Part shown: positions 42,524 to 52,512 of the stretch, in pieces
How positions within the stretch are numbered: position 1 is the stretch's first letter
How the letters are laid out: each line of letters starts with the position of its first letter
NCBI GenBank assembly: GCA_023415305.1
Contig: JAEZKZ010000117.1
Span: 1 to 64,000 of the forward strand
DNA from: Bacillota bacterium
GTDB taxonomy: Bacteria; Bacillota; Clostridia; Acetivibrionales; DSM-1351
Reading direction: 5' to 3'
DNA: 64,000 bases
The notes under the pieces: model-generated
The model's database searches: none
Seen by the model: only the letters and a program-made list of their open reading frames with translations
Told to the model about the DNA's origin: nothing
Made by a program: the position numbers and the translations under genes

Positions 42524-42907
42524 TTATACCGTAGTCCGGTCCGAGGTCCTATTATGTTTTCTAATAATTCTTACAATGGCATAGGCAAAGGAGCACACTC
42601 CAAACAGTATAAGTGCTATTCCCAAGTAAATATCGAACATCCATGGTCCAATACGGGGCTTGTTAATTAACGTTGAATAAATGATGTATCCTCCGTTAAT
42701 TGCGTAGATCATAAGCCCGGCTGTATTTATTGCAAGGCTGTTATTTCTGCTTAAGCACCATGCAGCCAAAAGAACTAATAGCGCAAATTCCAGCGCAGGT
42801 AACCACATAATTCCTCCTGCACTTATTCCAAATATACATACTATACCTAAAAAATATAAAGGTATAAGCAAAATATAGAACATAGTCTTACTGTTATTTT
42901 TTAACAT
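42524..42907 (-). CDS. Small hypothetical membrane protein (four TM)
   Basis: This 127-residue protein has four hydrophobic segments (FYILLIPLYFLGIVCIFGI, ALEFALLVLLAAWCL, INTAGLMIYAINGGYIIY and DIYLGIALILFGVCSFAYAIV) and a basic C-terminal tail. The start is the inner ATG at 42907 with GGAG 7 nt upstream; the frame continues to 42958 without a site. I do not recognise a family. It is single, with no functional context. Confidence 0.6.
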   Translation of the reverse strand: MLKNNSKTMFYILLIPLYFLGIVCIFGISAGGIMWLPALEFALLVLLAAWCLSRNNSLAINTAGLMIYAINGGYIIYSTLINKPRIGPWMFDIYLGIALILFGVCSFAYAIVRIIRKHNRTSDRTTV

Positions 42908-42999
42908 TTTAATTCTCCAAGTTATTAATACAAGATTACTTATATCACTGCAAACCAATATACGTATACTTGGTCATCCGTCATCCTATCAATATCCCG

Positions 43000-43563
43000 T
43001 TATAAGTTAGGTTTGCTTAACAATATGTATTTTAAATCGTCATAGGTCATCTGCAGTTGCTCCGAATAATGCTTACCTTGAGTTACAAACTGAAACCCAC
43101 ATTTCTCTATTACTCTTCTGGATTGATCATTTGATAAAAAATGACCAATAGTTAAGGCATCCAATTTTAATTTGTCAAAACAAAACCTAATCACCGCACT
43201 AACTGCTTCAGGCATCAATCCCTTTCCCCAATATGCTTTAGATAAAACATATCCCATTTCTTTAATCTTTAAATGTGAATAGTTACTGTCCTCATTAGCC
43301 CATGAATTGTGCAATCCTAACGAGCCGATTACTTTATTGTTTTCCTTATACGTTATTGCAAATATATTCTTACCCAATATAAATGAATTTAAAATTTTCC
43401 TGGAAACTTCAATGGAATTGTGATGCTTCCACCCCGCCATTTCGCCTACACCTTCAACAGATGCATATTCATAGAAGTCGTCTATATCAGATTCCTGCCA
43501 TGAACGCAAAATCAACCTGTCGGTTTCTATGTTCTTATCAGTAACATCAATATTTATATCCAT
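43000..43563 (-). CDS. GNAT-family N-acetyltransferase (RimJ/RimL type)
   Basis: This 187-residue acetyltransferase has the RimJ/RimL pattern: IETDRLILRSWQESDIDDFY at the N-terminus, KVIGSLGLHN, EMGYVLSKAYWGKGLMPEAV (acetyl-CoA-binding motif A) and SRRVIEKCGFQF near the end. Such enzymes acetylate protein N-termini, antibiotics or small amines; the substrate is unknown. The start at ATG 43563 has AAGGCGA 8 nt upstream; other in-frame starts to 43584 lack one. It is monocistronic. Confidence 0.85.
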   Translation of the reverse strand: MDINIDVTDKNIETDRLILRSWQESDIDDFYEYASVEGVGEMAGWKHHNSIEVSRKILNSFILGKNIFAITYKENNKVIGSLGLHNSWANEDSNYSHLKIKEMGYVLSKAYWGKGLMPEAVSAVIRFCFDKLKLDALTIGHFLSNDQSRRVIEKCGFQFVTQGKHYSEQLQMTYDDLKYILLSKPNL

Positions 43564-43874
43564 ACAATCGCCTTCAATCATCAAGTATTTTACTTAAGTA
43601 TACGCAACTATATCATTATTACAGTTAGTTATTATAGTTAGTAAAGTTTGTTATTACAGTTTGCATTCCGTCAGTTAATACAAATAATACTACAACTGGA
43701 ATATTGTTGTGTCAATAAGTTTATCCAGTATGGCTTGTCCAATAAAAATAACTATTAATGTTCCGGTAGTTAGTTTCCAAGGTTCATTCTAAGTTAAGTT
43801 CATTTAAACTGGGCAAAAGTAAAAATAAAATTGAACCGCTTTACCCAGTTTAAATAACTTAAAGACTTTCATAA
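43564..43874. other. Intergenic gap
   Basis: This AT-rich stretch has repeated GTTATTA/AGTTA words near 43615-43665 and a near-inverted pair of AACTGGGTAAAGC-like (43848-43856) and AAACTGGGCAAAAG (43807-43820) sequences. No gene is supported. Confidence 0.35.
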
Positions 43875-44078
43875 TCATTTGTTGCAACAACTTGCTTGTG
43901 TATCAAAAGTCACTATGTTCTGACCTATCGATAGTATAAAATTACCTAGAGCAGCACGCTGACAACCTTCCACCTCTTCTGAAAGAAATATAGCAATAGC
44001 TGTAGCAAGAGCTGTGAGTTCACAGGGAGTTAATGAAAAAAGTCCATCCGGACAACCACTTTTACAATTCTTACTCAA
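43875..44078 (-). CDS. Small cysteine-containing protein (DUF6774-like)
   Basis: This 67-residue protein starts MSKNCKSGCPDGLFSLTP, has a central hydrophobic helix (ELTALATAIAIFLSEEVEG), a second helix ALGNFILSIGQNIVTF and a C-terminal CC pair. The CELTALA...GNFL pattern recalls the small clostridial DUF6774 proteins, whose function is unknown; this is from memory and not checked. AAAAGGTG lies before the ATG. It is monocistronic, without informative neighbours. Confidence 0.6.
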   Translation of the reverse strand: MSKNCKSGCPDGLFSLTPCELTALATAIAIFLSEEVEGCQRAALGNFILSIGQNIVTFDTQASCCNK

Positions 44079-44329
44079 CTGTAATCACCTTTTAATCAAA
44101 TCTATTAATATATGTTATGTTTGTTTGTATTAAATTGTTAAATAATTACTTGTATTTATCGGGTATTAATGGCTATAACTTTTAATTTTTGATGCGCTCA
44201 AATCCTAAGTAACGTGTCCCCTGAAAGGTCAGCCTTCCAATATCTTTTTCCACAAGCATTCCATACTCAGTATCTTTAATTTCGAAAATAATAAATTAAT
44301 TGTCTCCAAAATTTGTATCCATGGACATG
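44079..44329. other. Intergenic gap before the xylanase terminator
   Basis: No ORF or RNA gene is seen. Its function may be limited to the promoter of the small cysteine protein on the minus strand. Confidence 0.35.
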
Positions 44330-44360
44330 AAACCGGCTCCCTACCCTGGGGAGCCAGTTT
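44330..44360 (-). terminator. Terminator of the SLH xylanase gene
   Basis: A 12-bp stem (AAACCGGCTCCC / GGGAGCCAGTTT, one G-U pair) lies 47 bp after the xylanase stop. The T tail is short on the minus strand. Confidence 0.65.
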
Positions 44361-44406
44361 TGTTGGAGTATGCAATTACTTGCAACCAGTTTTCAGTTAC
44401 TTATAA

Positions 44407-47400
44407 CTAGTTTATTGAGTTTTTACTGAGGAGGGAATACAATATGTTTGCAAAGTCTGCTCTGCTGCAAGTAGATTTTGGTTTTAGCTGTCTGTATGAG
44501 CCATCCTTCATCAAACCGGCTTCAACAAGCTTTGTAATAGTTTCTAGAGACCAGGAGGAAATTTTATTGCTATCGCCAAAGCCTCTGTATTCTTTAACTT
44601 TTTTATCCGGCAACTCTCCCAGGTAATTTTTCATATTATACATCATTGTGTATAGAGCTTCACGGGTTATATCTGAGTCAACACCTAACTTGTTATTACC
44701 AACACCATTAGTCATACCGATTTCTCTGGCCTTCGCAAAATATCCGGCGAATTCACCGTCAACGTCTGAAAAATTATTCTGTGGGTTATCCAGAGGTTGA
44801 ATATTATATGCCTTCAGAAGCATTACTATTGCTTCACCTCGTGTTAATTTTCTGGTTGGTTCAAAGTTTATTCCAGTGATTATATCTCTTGCCCCAAGAT
44901 AAGTAACTGCCGAATAATATTCGTCGGTTTCCTTCACGTCCTTAAAGCTTACTTTATTATAGCTTATAGCATACTTTGAGAAATGTGAGGTTTTAAAGTT
45001 TACATTGCCATTTACAAAGGTTCCCCTAACAGGAATCAGATTCTTATTGCTATCAATGTAATAAACAAGAATTGCATTTGGGTCTTCATCTTCTCCAAGG
45101 GTGTAAGGAATACTAACAGTTATAGTACCGTCCCCAAAATCTGAAACTGTTTTTCCTCCGACAGATACGCTGAATTCATAAACAGGATGATCTTTAATCT
45201 TCCCAGCTGCTGTTGCTGGGAGCTTCGCTATCTCTGCTGCATCAACCTTGGATGCTTTAACTTCTACTTCACCTGTCCCGGCTTTTGAAATCGCTTCGAT
45301 GGTTCTACTGTCAAAAACGACCTGACAAATACCTGCATCCATTTTAAGGGATGTATCTTTATCAGCTGCCAAAATTTTATTTAATGTTCCGTCAGGCAGT
45401 TTTACCTCAGCTGCTTTTGCATCTGCTTCTAAACCAAGTGAAAGAGTAATCGTCAGTTTTTCATCTGAACCTTTAACATTACCTATATTCCTGATTATAT
45501 CATCTACAACTTTGGCACTAACACTTACAGCAGCTGTTCCATCAGCTTTTACAGCAGTCTGTAATTTTACTTTAATTTCAGACTTTTCTATCTTTGTAGT
45601 GTTGTTTGAAGAGCTTGTATCCGAGCTACTGCCTGAGCTGTTACTGCTTCCACTTCCAGACCCGCTACCGTTACCGGGCTGGTTTCCTCCGTTACCGGAA
45701 TTACCCTTTCCAATTAAGGTAAGAACTCCGTAAACTGATGTATCCTGATATCCATTACCTGAAGTATCATTCCACGTTGTAACACTCTGACGGGCTCCAT
45801 TTTTAGCATCATTTATCTGTGCGTCAAAGCCAATTTTTTTATTGTTGTCAACTGATATTGTCTTGAATGGTATTTTCATTTCTACTGTATAATTTGTACC
45901 TGAAATTTGTACAGCTGACACAAATCCGGATTCTATACCTGATGGATTGAAGGTTACCTCATTGTCAAAATTTACTCTGTACTGCCCGTCATCCTCCTGA
46001 TAGAATGAAGTCTTTCCATTATTTTCATCAACAAATATTTCTGTTGAATCTTCCTGATATGCGTCTGGACTGGTTTTATCCAGCTCCGCATCGCTTACCT
46101 GAACCAGAACATACAGATTTTTATCGTCCCAAAGTGCTTTTGCTGTACCTGTTGCACCCTGCCATGCCATCTGATATTGGTTAATTGGCATTTCACGTGT
46201 TTTACTCCATATTGGGTCAATAGTTCCGTCAACTACAGGAGTTCCATAAGCTGCAGTTGATTGTTTTGCAGTAGCAGGAGTTGTAGGCTGATGTTCCGAC
46301 ATATATTTATCTGGATTTAATATTCCGTAATATGCCAGCTTTGCCTGAAGATTCTTGTCAAATACCAACGGGTTTGAACTTGCTCTCCAACTGGTAGCGT
46401 CATCCATTCCCCAAATGGTAACACGGGCAATTTTATCAGAATGAGCTTTAAATATTTTAAACAGCTGAGCATATAAATAGCCCTGTGCTTCCTCCAATTT
46501 TGGCGAAAGCTGCGAATTACTTCCTGCCTGAATGTCAAGCTCGGTAATGCTTACTTCTACACCAAGTTCAATGAATCTTTCCAAAGATAACTGAACATTT
46601 GTTGGGTTGGTACTCAATGAGTAATGTGCCTGCATACCGACACCGTCAATTAAAAGCTTACCCGGATGTGTTTCAGCATATCTGTCGTTGATTTCCTTAA
46701 CCATGTTATAGATTGCTTTTGATTTACTCTGGTTGTCTTCATTGTAATCATTATAATAGAGCTTTATATCCCAATCAGGATGTACATCCAACACCTCTCT
46801 GGCAGCCAGGAACGCCTGTTCTACATAGTCCGGGCCAATTGCCTGATACCATTCGCTGGTTCTGAGTGAACCCTGCCAATCTGCCGGATTGGGGGGATTA
46901 TCATTCATTGCCTCATTTACAACGTCCCAGGATATGACCTTATCACCGAAATGTTCCATTACATTTTTAATATGAGTCCTCATATTTACAAGAGCCTCAT
47001 CCCGTCCCAGAACTACTGTTGTATTGTCTTCAGTTTTTGTATTCATCCACTTTGGTGACTGCTGATGCCATACCAAAACATGTCCATGCATTTGCATACC
47101 CTCAGCTAAAACCTTATTAACCATGGTGTCTGCCGCATCAAAAGTAAAGTTTCCTTTTGTGGGCTGAAGCGCATCAGGTTTCATTGCATTACCTGCGGTA
47201 GCTACATTATTATGCATCTTCAGAAGCTCAAGTCTCACTCCGTCAAGATCTTCAGCAGAAATGGCATTTCCTATAAGAAAATCATTCTGATAAGCAGTCT
47301 TAATTGGAAGAAGATCCTTTTGAATATCTATAGGACCTGAACTTGTGGGTACAAAGCTGATATCGTCTATGTAGAAGGATGCAGTAGCATTATTTGAACT

Positions 47401-48852
47401 CTCTACATAAATTGTCAAGTACTCGCTGGACACATTATTATAACGGTACATACCTTCATACATAACCCACCCCTCAGCTGAACCTATTGTTTTAGCAGAA
47501 AGAGTGTTGTAGGCTGCACCGCTTCCGTTACCGACCTGTGTAGAAAGCTGGAGCTGTGAGCTTTCCGGGCTTAAAAGCTTGACCCAGGCTGTAACCTTAT
47601 ATTCAACACCTTTATCGATGTATTTTTCAACACGTAAAGATGGCCCATGCCAGGTTGTGGTTCTGCCTTCTACCTTTAAGGCATAAGACCCACCCGCTGT
47701 GTGATTGGCTTCATTTGTAACTGTAAGAGTTTCAGTTCCGGCTCTTCCTCCGAAACCACCTGTTGTCTGATCTTCAAAGGTTATAGTGTTAAATGGTATA
47801 GCCGGGTCTCTTGGGGGGTCTTCCGGTGGCTGAGTACCACTGCCGATAGTCGTAATCATAACATCCCCGATATAGAATGGAACTGCTTTACCTTCATCAT
47901 TTGATTGTACCCGTACTGCATTGTCTTTACTTGTATCTACGGTGTATGAGCCGGTTACTGTAAATGCAGCTCCGGTAGTTACATTTGCACCTGCTATCCA
48001 GCCGTAGCTGGAAACATTCTGAAGAAATACCTGTGAACCGGCAGGTACATCTGCGTCGGCATCTACAAAACCTTTAACAGTTATATTATAAGTCTTTCCG
48101 TTTTCCATACCTACATCTGTAAAGTTGAAGTCAACACCATCCCAATTGTTTGCTCTCCCGCTTACATATAGAGCTTTACCATCGGCATTTCCATCAAAAG
48201 TTTTATCACTTACCGGTGTCAGGCTAGCACCTCCAGCTTGTGAGGCCTTACCAGCTCCATTTGTAAACTCTTCATGCAGCACTACAGTTTCAGTAGCAGT
48301 AGTTGTAATCCTAACATCCCCGATGTAAAACGGAACTGCTTTACCTTCGTCATTTGTCTGTACACGCACAGCATTGTCCTTACTTGTATCTACGGTATAT
48401 GTACCGGTTATTGTTAATGCTGCTCCGGTAGTAATGTTTGCACCTGCTATCCAACCGTAGCTGGACACATTTTGAAGAAACACCTGTGAACCGGATGGTA
48501 CATCTGCGTCAGCGTCTACGAAACCGTTAACAGTTATAGTATAGGTTTTTCCATTCTCCATACCAACATCTGTAAAGTTGAAGTCAACACCATCCCAGTT
48601 GTTTGCTCTCCCACTTACATATAGAGCTTTACCATCGGAATTTCCATCGAAAGCCTTATCGCTAACCGGTGTCAGGCTTGCACCTCCTGCTTGTGTTGCA
48701 GCACCCCGTCCATTTGCAAAGTCTTCATGATAAACCGTAACAGTAGCAGTACTCGCTGAATTTACTACACTATTAATTGGTAATAGAGATATTACCAGAC
48801 ACAGTACAAGTAAAACCGAGACTACCTTTCTCCTAAAAACTGTACTACTCAA
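44407..48852 (-). CDS. Modular cell-surface endo-1,4-beta-xylanase (CBM22x3-GH10-CBM9-SLHx3)
   Basis: This 1481-residue secreted enzyme has a signal peptide (about 1-33) and two near-identical CBM22-like modules (about 38-190 and 193-342, each opening with VYHEDF- or VLHEEF-type sequence). A third CBM22 (ITFEDQTTGGFGGRAGTE) and a GH10 catalytic domain follow, with acid/base Glu in WDVVNEAMND and nucleophile Glu in ITELDIQ. Next come a CBM9 (YGTPVVDGTIDPIWSK...NQYQMAWQGATGTAK), a Gly/Ser/Asn linker, an unassigned beta domain and three SLH repeats that bind secondary cell-wall polymer. It is thus anchored to the cell surface, not the cellulosome (no dockerin). The start is TTG, 9 nt after GGAGG. 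The neighbouring xylanase is a paralogue without the SLH part. Confidence 0.95.
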   Translation of the reverse strand: MSSTVFRRKVVSVLLVLCLVISLLPINSVVNSASTATVTVYHEDFANGRGAATQAGGASLTPVSDKAFDGNSDGKALYVSGRANNWDGVDFNFTDVGMENGKTYTITVNGFVDADADVPSGSQVFLQNVSSYGWIAGANITTGAALTITGTYTVDTSKDNAVRVQTNDEGKAVPFYIGDVRITTTATETVVLHEEFTNGAGKASQAGGASLTPVSDKTFDGNADGKALYVSGRANNWDGVDFNFTDVGMENGKTYNITVKGFVDADADVPAGSQVFLQNVSSYGWIAGANVTTGAAFTVTGSYTVDTSKDNAVRVQSNDEGKAVPFYIGDVMITTIGSGTQPPEDPPRDPAIPFNTITFEDQTTGGFGGRAGTETLTVTNEANHTAGGSYALKVEGRTTTWHGPSLRVEKYIDKGVEYKVTAWVKLLSPESSQLQLSTQVGNGSGAAYNTLSAKTIGSAEGWVMYEGMYRYNNVSSEYLTIYVESSNNATASFYIDDISFVPTSSGPIDIQKDLLPIKTAYQNDFLIGNAISAEDLDGVRLELLKMHNNVATAGNAMKPDALQPTKGNFTFDAADTMVNKVLAEGMQMHGHVLVWHQQSPKWMNTKTEDNTTVVLGRDEALVNMRTHIKNVMEHFGDKVISWDVVNEAMNDNPPNPADWQGSLRTSEWYQAIGPDYVEQAFLAAREVLDVHPDWDIKLYYNDYNEDNQSKSKAIYNMVKEINDRYAETHPGKLLIDGVGMQAHYSLSTNPTNVQLSLERFIELGVEVSITELDIQAGSNSQLSPKLEEAQGYLYAQLFKIFKAHSDKIARVTIWGMDDATSWRASSNPLVFDKNLQAKLAYYGILNPDKYMSEHQPTTPATAKQSTAAYGTPVVDGTIDPIWSKTREMPINQYQMAWQGATGTAKALWDDKNLYVLVQVSDAELDKTSPDAYQEDSTEIFVDENNGKTSFYQEDDGQYRVNFDNEVTFNPSGIESGFVSAVQISGTNYTVEMKIPFKTISVDNNKKIGFDAQINDAKNGARQSVTTWNDTSGNGYQDTSVYGVLTLIGKGNSGNGGNQPGNGSGSGSGSSNSSGSSSDTSSSNNTTKIEKSEIKVKLQTAVKADGTAAVSVSAKVVDDIIRNIGNVKGSDEKLTITLSLGLEADAKAAEVKLPDGTLNKILAADKDTSLKMDAGICQVVFDSRTIEAISKAGTGEVEVKASKVDAAEIAKLPATAAGKIKDHPVYEFSVSVGGKTVSDFGDGTITVSIPYTLGEDEDPNAILVYYIDSNKNLIPVRGTFVNGNVNFKTSHFSKYAISYNKVSFKDVKETDEYYSAVTYLGARDIITGINFEPTRKLTRGEAIVMLLKAYNIQPLDNPQNNFSDVDGEFAGYFAKAREIGMTNGVGNNKLGVDSDITREALYTMMYNMKNYLGELPDKKVKEYRGFGDSNKISSWSLETITKLVEAGLMKDGSYRQLKPKSTCSRADFANILYSLLSKNSIN

Positions 48853-49268
48853 TTAAATTCGCCTCCCTTAATTTATACTTTTTTATGTAATTTTACATAA
48901 AATTACCATTTATGATTATGAGTTATCTGTTTCTCCAGTATTGAGAAAAAGTCGACATAATATCTTAAATTCTTAATATAAGGTTAACTTGAAAAAGCCG
49001 CAGTGATAGTTGCTATATTAGTGCTGAGACAAAATATTTCAATATGTGTTGAAAGACATATTCAATTTTTTTCATTTGTACAGAAAGTATATAAAATACA
49101 GATGTATTCTTATGCTTTTCTATCCAATACATATGGTGTATCTCTAGTATTTGTCGCCGTAGGACCCTACGACATGGGAAGTAGTCAGTCATATGGATTG
49201 CTGTGACAAAAAACAGCAATCCATATGACTTTATTATTTATTATTACGTAGTTTGAACATTATGTTTT
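48853..49268 (-). other. Gap between the two xylanases, with an 18-bp hairpin
   Basis: The gap holds a perfect 18-bp inverted repeat (49187-49204 with 49213-49230, loop GACAAAAA) just after the upstream xylanase gene, likely its terminator, and a short GTAGG/CCTAC hairpin near 49156-49173. The remainder must carry the downstream gene's promoter, but no consensus pair stands out. No gene is supported. Confidence 0.6.
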
Positions 49269-52200
49269 TTATTTGCCTTTTTTTCCTGATAAGGTAAGAA
49301 CACCAAACACTGATGTATCCTGATAACCGTTTCCGGTAGTATCATTCCATGCGGCAACACTTTGACGTGAACCATTTTTACCATCATTGATCTGTAAATC
49401 AAAACCTATTTTTTTGTTGTTTCCACCAGTTATTGTTTTTAATGGTATCTTTATTTCGACAGTATAATTTGTACCAGATACTTTAACTGCTGAAACAAAA
49501 CCCTTTGATATACCTGCGGGGTTAAAGGACTTTTCATTTTTAAAGTTTACTCTGTATTGCCCGTCGTCATTCTGATAGAAGGAGGTTTTGCCATTGTTTT
49601 CGTCGATAAACACTTCTACCGAATCCTGTTCCCATGGATTTGCACTCTTTTTATCGAGCTGGGAATCACTAACTTGAATCAGCACATAAAGATTTTTATT
49701 ATCCCAGAGCATTTTCGCTGTTCCGGTCGCCCCCTGCCAAGCCATCTGATACTGATTAATCTGTACAGAAGGTGCATTCTTCCAAATTGAATCTACTGTG
49801 CCGTCAATTTTGGGCGTACCGTACATGGCAGTTGCAGTTTTGGCAGTTTTGGGTGCTGCAGGCTTATTCTCCTTCATAAACTTATCCGGATTTATTACAC
49901 CGTAGTAGGCAGGTTTAGCCTGAAGATTTTTATCAAACAACAGAGGATTTGTTGATGACCTCCAGCTTGTACCATCATCCATTCCCCAAAGTGTAACACG
50001 TGAAATATTTTTTGAATATTTCTTAAACAAATCAAACAACTGGGCATATAAATAACCCTGGTCATTGGCAAGCTTTGCTGACAGTTCATAGTTGCTTCCA
50101 GCCTGTATATCAAGTTCTGTTATACTTACTTCAACCCCTAAGGAAATAAATCTTTCCAAGGAAAGCTTAACATTTTCAGGATTGGTATTTACCATATAGT
50201 GCCCCTGCATACCTATTCCGTCTATAAGCAGCTTGCCTGGGTGAGTTTTTGCATACCTGTCATTTATATCTTTAACCATGTTGTATATAGCTTTGGATTT
50301 ATTCTGGTTGTCTTCATTATAATCATTATAATATAGCTTAATATTCCAATCAGGATGTGCATCCAGTACCTCTCTTGCAGCTAAAAAGGCCTGTTCAACA
50401 TAATCTGAACCTATAGCATCAAACCACGGGGTTTTACGTAGGGAAGCCTTCCAATCGGATGGATTGGACGGATTGTCATTCATTGCCTCATTTACAACAT
50501 CCCATGAAATAACCTTATCACCGTAATGCTCAACAACAGTCTTAATATGAGTCTTAAGATTATCAAGAGCCTCTTTACGTCCAAGAGGAACAGCATTACC
50601 CTTTGCATCTGTTTTCGTATTCATCCATGCCGGTGACTGTTGATGCCACACAAGAGTATGACCATGCATCTTCATTCCTTCTGCCAAAATCTTGTCAACA
50701 AGCTTATCGGCTTCAGTAAAGGTAAAGGATCCTTTTGTGTTCTGCAATGCATCCGGTTTCATTGCATTACCTGCAGTTGCGACATTATAATGCTTCTTTA
50801 ACAGATCAAGTCTGACACCTTCCATATCTTCTGCTGATATGGCATTTCCAATTAAGAAATCTTTTGCATAAACATCCTTAATTGCAGTTAAATCATTCTG
50901 AATAGCGATTTTTCCTGAGCCCGTTCTTTCAAAGCTTATATCGTCTATATAGAAGGATGCAGTTGCGTCACTAGAGCTTTCCACATATATAGTCAGATAT
51001 CCGCCTGACACATTATTATAGCGGTAAGTCCCCTCGAATTTTATCCATCCGTCACTTGTGCTTATAGTCTGGGGTGCAAGATTTATATAGCTTGCACTGC
51101 TGCCGCTGCCAACCTGTGTGGAAAGCTGAAGCTGAGTGTTTGCCGGACTTATAAGTTTTACCCAGGCAGTAACTTTATATTCTGATCCCTGGTCAACATA
51201 TTTCTCAACATTAAGAGATGGTCCGTGCCAGGTATTGCTTCTTCCTTCGACCTTCAAAGCATATGAGCCTCTGTCAGTGTGATTGGCTTCATTGGTCACT
51301 GTTAAAGTTTCAGTACCTGCTCTCCCTGAAAATCCGCCAGTTGTCTTGTCCTCAAAATTTATTGCTTTAAAGATCTCGGCAGTTGGCTTATCGGAAGGCT
51401 GTTGTGCTTCGGATACCTCTTCGGTTATTGATATGTCTCCAATATAGAAAGAAACAGCTTTTCCGGCATCATTAGACTGAACTCTGATTTTTGAATCTTT
51501 TGAGGAATCAACGGTATACTTACCGGTAAGTACAAATTCTGTTCCGGCTTTGAAATCAGCTCCTGCAAGCCACGCATAGCTGTCAACCGTCTGTAGCCAT
51601 GCCTGCGCTCCTGAGGGTACCTTTTCCTTTGAGTCGACATAGCCGGTAACAGTTATATTATAGGTCTTGCCGTTAACCAAACCTGTGTCCTTAAAACTGA
51701 AATCCGCAGCATCCCAGTTGTTGGCCCTCTTACTTACATATAAAGCTTTTCCATCATCATTGCCTTTAAATTTCTTATCGCTGACGGCTGTCAGAGATGC
51801 TCCACCGGACTGTGCTGCAACTCCCTTGCCGTCCTTAAAGGTTTCATGATAAATTTCCTTTGTTGTTACTGTTGAAGCCTTCTCAGGTGATGAACCTGCA
51901 GCTTTTGTACTATCGATTGTAATTAAGATATCACCTATGTAGAAAGGAACTGTTTTACCGTTGTCGTTTGACTGAACTCGAAGTTTTGAATCCTTGGAAG
52001 TGTCAACTGTATACTTTCCAGATAATGTAAACTCTTTTCCTGCAGTAAAATCAACTCCGCCCAGCCAGCTGTAGCTATTCACAGTCTGAAGCCAAGCCTG
52101 CGCACCAGCAGGAACTTTAACAGAGGCATCAACGTAACCTGTCACAGTTATATTGTAAGTTTTTCCTTCAACCAAACCTATTTCGCTGAAATTAAAATCA

Positions 52201-52463
52201 GCAGCATCCCAATTGTTTGTTCTTTTACTTACATATAGAGCCTTCCCGTCATCATTTCCTTTAAAAGACTTACCGCTAACCTGAGATAGGACAGCTCCCC
52301 CGGATTGTACAGCTTTGCCTACACCATCTGAAAAAGCTTCATGAAAGACCGTTGTCGTTTCAGCTTTTACACTATTTGTAACAGCCAAAAGAGAAAAAAA
52401 TAAGGCAAACGTCAAAACCAACGCAATAGCCTTCTTAAAATATAAAACGGTACTTCTACTCAA
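49269..52463 (-). CDS. Modular secreted endo-1,4-beta-xylanase (CBM22x3-GH10-CBM9)
   Basis: This 1064-residue paralogue of the SLH xylanase has the same module order: signal peptide (about 1-33), two CBM22-like modules (VFHEAF..., IYHETF...), a third CBM22 (INFEDKTTGGFSGRAGTE), GH10 with WDVVNEAMND and ITELDIQ catalytic glutamates, and a CBM9. It stops at LTLSGKKGK, where the other enzyme continues into linker and SLH repeats, so it is released or held only by its carbohydrate-binding modules. The TTG start and upstream GGAGGCGAATTTAA are nearly identical to those of the paralogue, showing that the duplication included the translation start. Likely a xylan-degrading partner at a distance from the cell. 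Confidence 0.95.
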   Translation of the reverse strand: MSRSTVLYFKKAIALVLTFALFFSLLAVTNSVKAETTTVFHEAFSDGVGKAVQSGGAVLSQVSGKSFKGNDDGKALYVSKRTNNWDAADFNFSEIGLVEGKTYNITVTGYVDASVKVPAGAQAWLQTVNSYSWLGGVDFTAGKEFTLSGKYTVDTSKDSKLRVQSNDNGKTVPFYIGDILITIDSTKAAGSSPEKASTVTTKEIYHETFKDGKGVAAQSGGASLTAVSDKKFKGNDDGKALYVSKRANNWDAADFSFKDTGLVNGKTYNITVTGYVDSKEKVPSGAQAWLQTVDSYAWLAGADFKAGTEFVLTGKYTVDSSKDSKIRVQSNDAGKAVSFYIGDISITEEVSEAQQPSDKPTAEIFKAINFEDKTTGGFSGRAGTETLTVTNEANHTDRGSYALKVEGRSNTWHGPSLNVEKYVDQGSEYKVTAWVKLISPANTQLQLSTQVGSGSSASYINLAPQTISTSDGWIKFEGTYRYNNVSGGYLTIYVESSSDATASFYIDDISFERTGSGKIAIQNDLTAIKDVYAKDFLIGNAISAEDMEGVRLDLLKKHYNVATAGNAMKPDALQNTKGSFTFTEADKLVDKILAEGMKMHGHTLVWHQQSPAWMNTKTDAKGNAVPLGRKEALDNLKTHIKTVVEHYGDKVISWDVVNEAMNDNPSNPSDWKASLRKTPWFDAIGSDYVEQAFLAAREVLDAHPDWNIKLYYNDYNEDNQNKSKAIYNMVKDINDRYAKTHPGKLLIDGIGMQGHYMVNTNPENVKLSLERFISLGVEVSITELDIQAGSNYELSAKLANDQGYLYAQLFDLFKKYSKNISRVTLWGMDDGTSWRSSTNPLLFDKNLQAKPAYYGVINPDKFMKENKPAAPKTAKTATAMYGTPKIDGTVDSIWKNAPSVQINQYQMAWQGATGTAKMLWDNKNLYVLIQVSDSQLDKKSANPWEQDSVEVFIDENNGKTSFYQNDDGQYRVNFKNEKSFNPAGISKGFVSAVKVSGTNYTVEIKIPLKTITGGNNKKIGFDLQINDGKNGSRQSVAAWNDTTGNGYQDTSVFGVLTLSGKKGK

Positions 52464-52512
52464 TTAAATTCGCCTCCTCTTAATTCTTATTTATCTGTAA
52501 TTAGATTAATAA

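Noticed and set aside
44407..52463. Cellulosomal (dockerin-bearing) xylanases
   Set aside because: Neither protein has the duplicated calcium-binding dockerin segment; one ends in SLH repeats and the other after CBM9.
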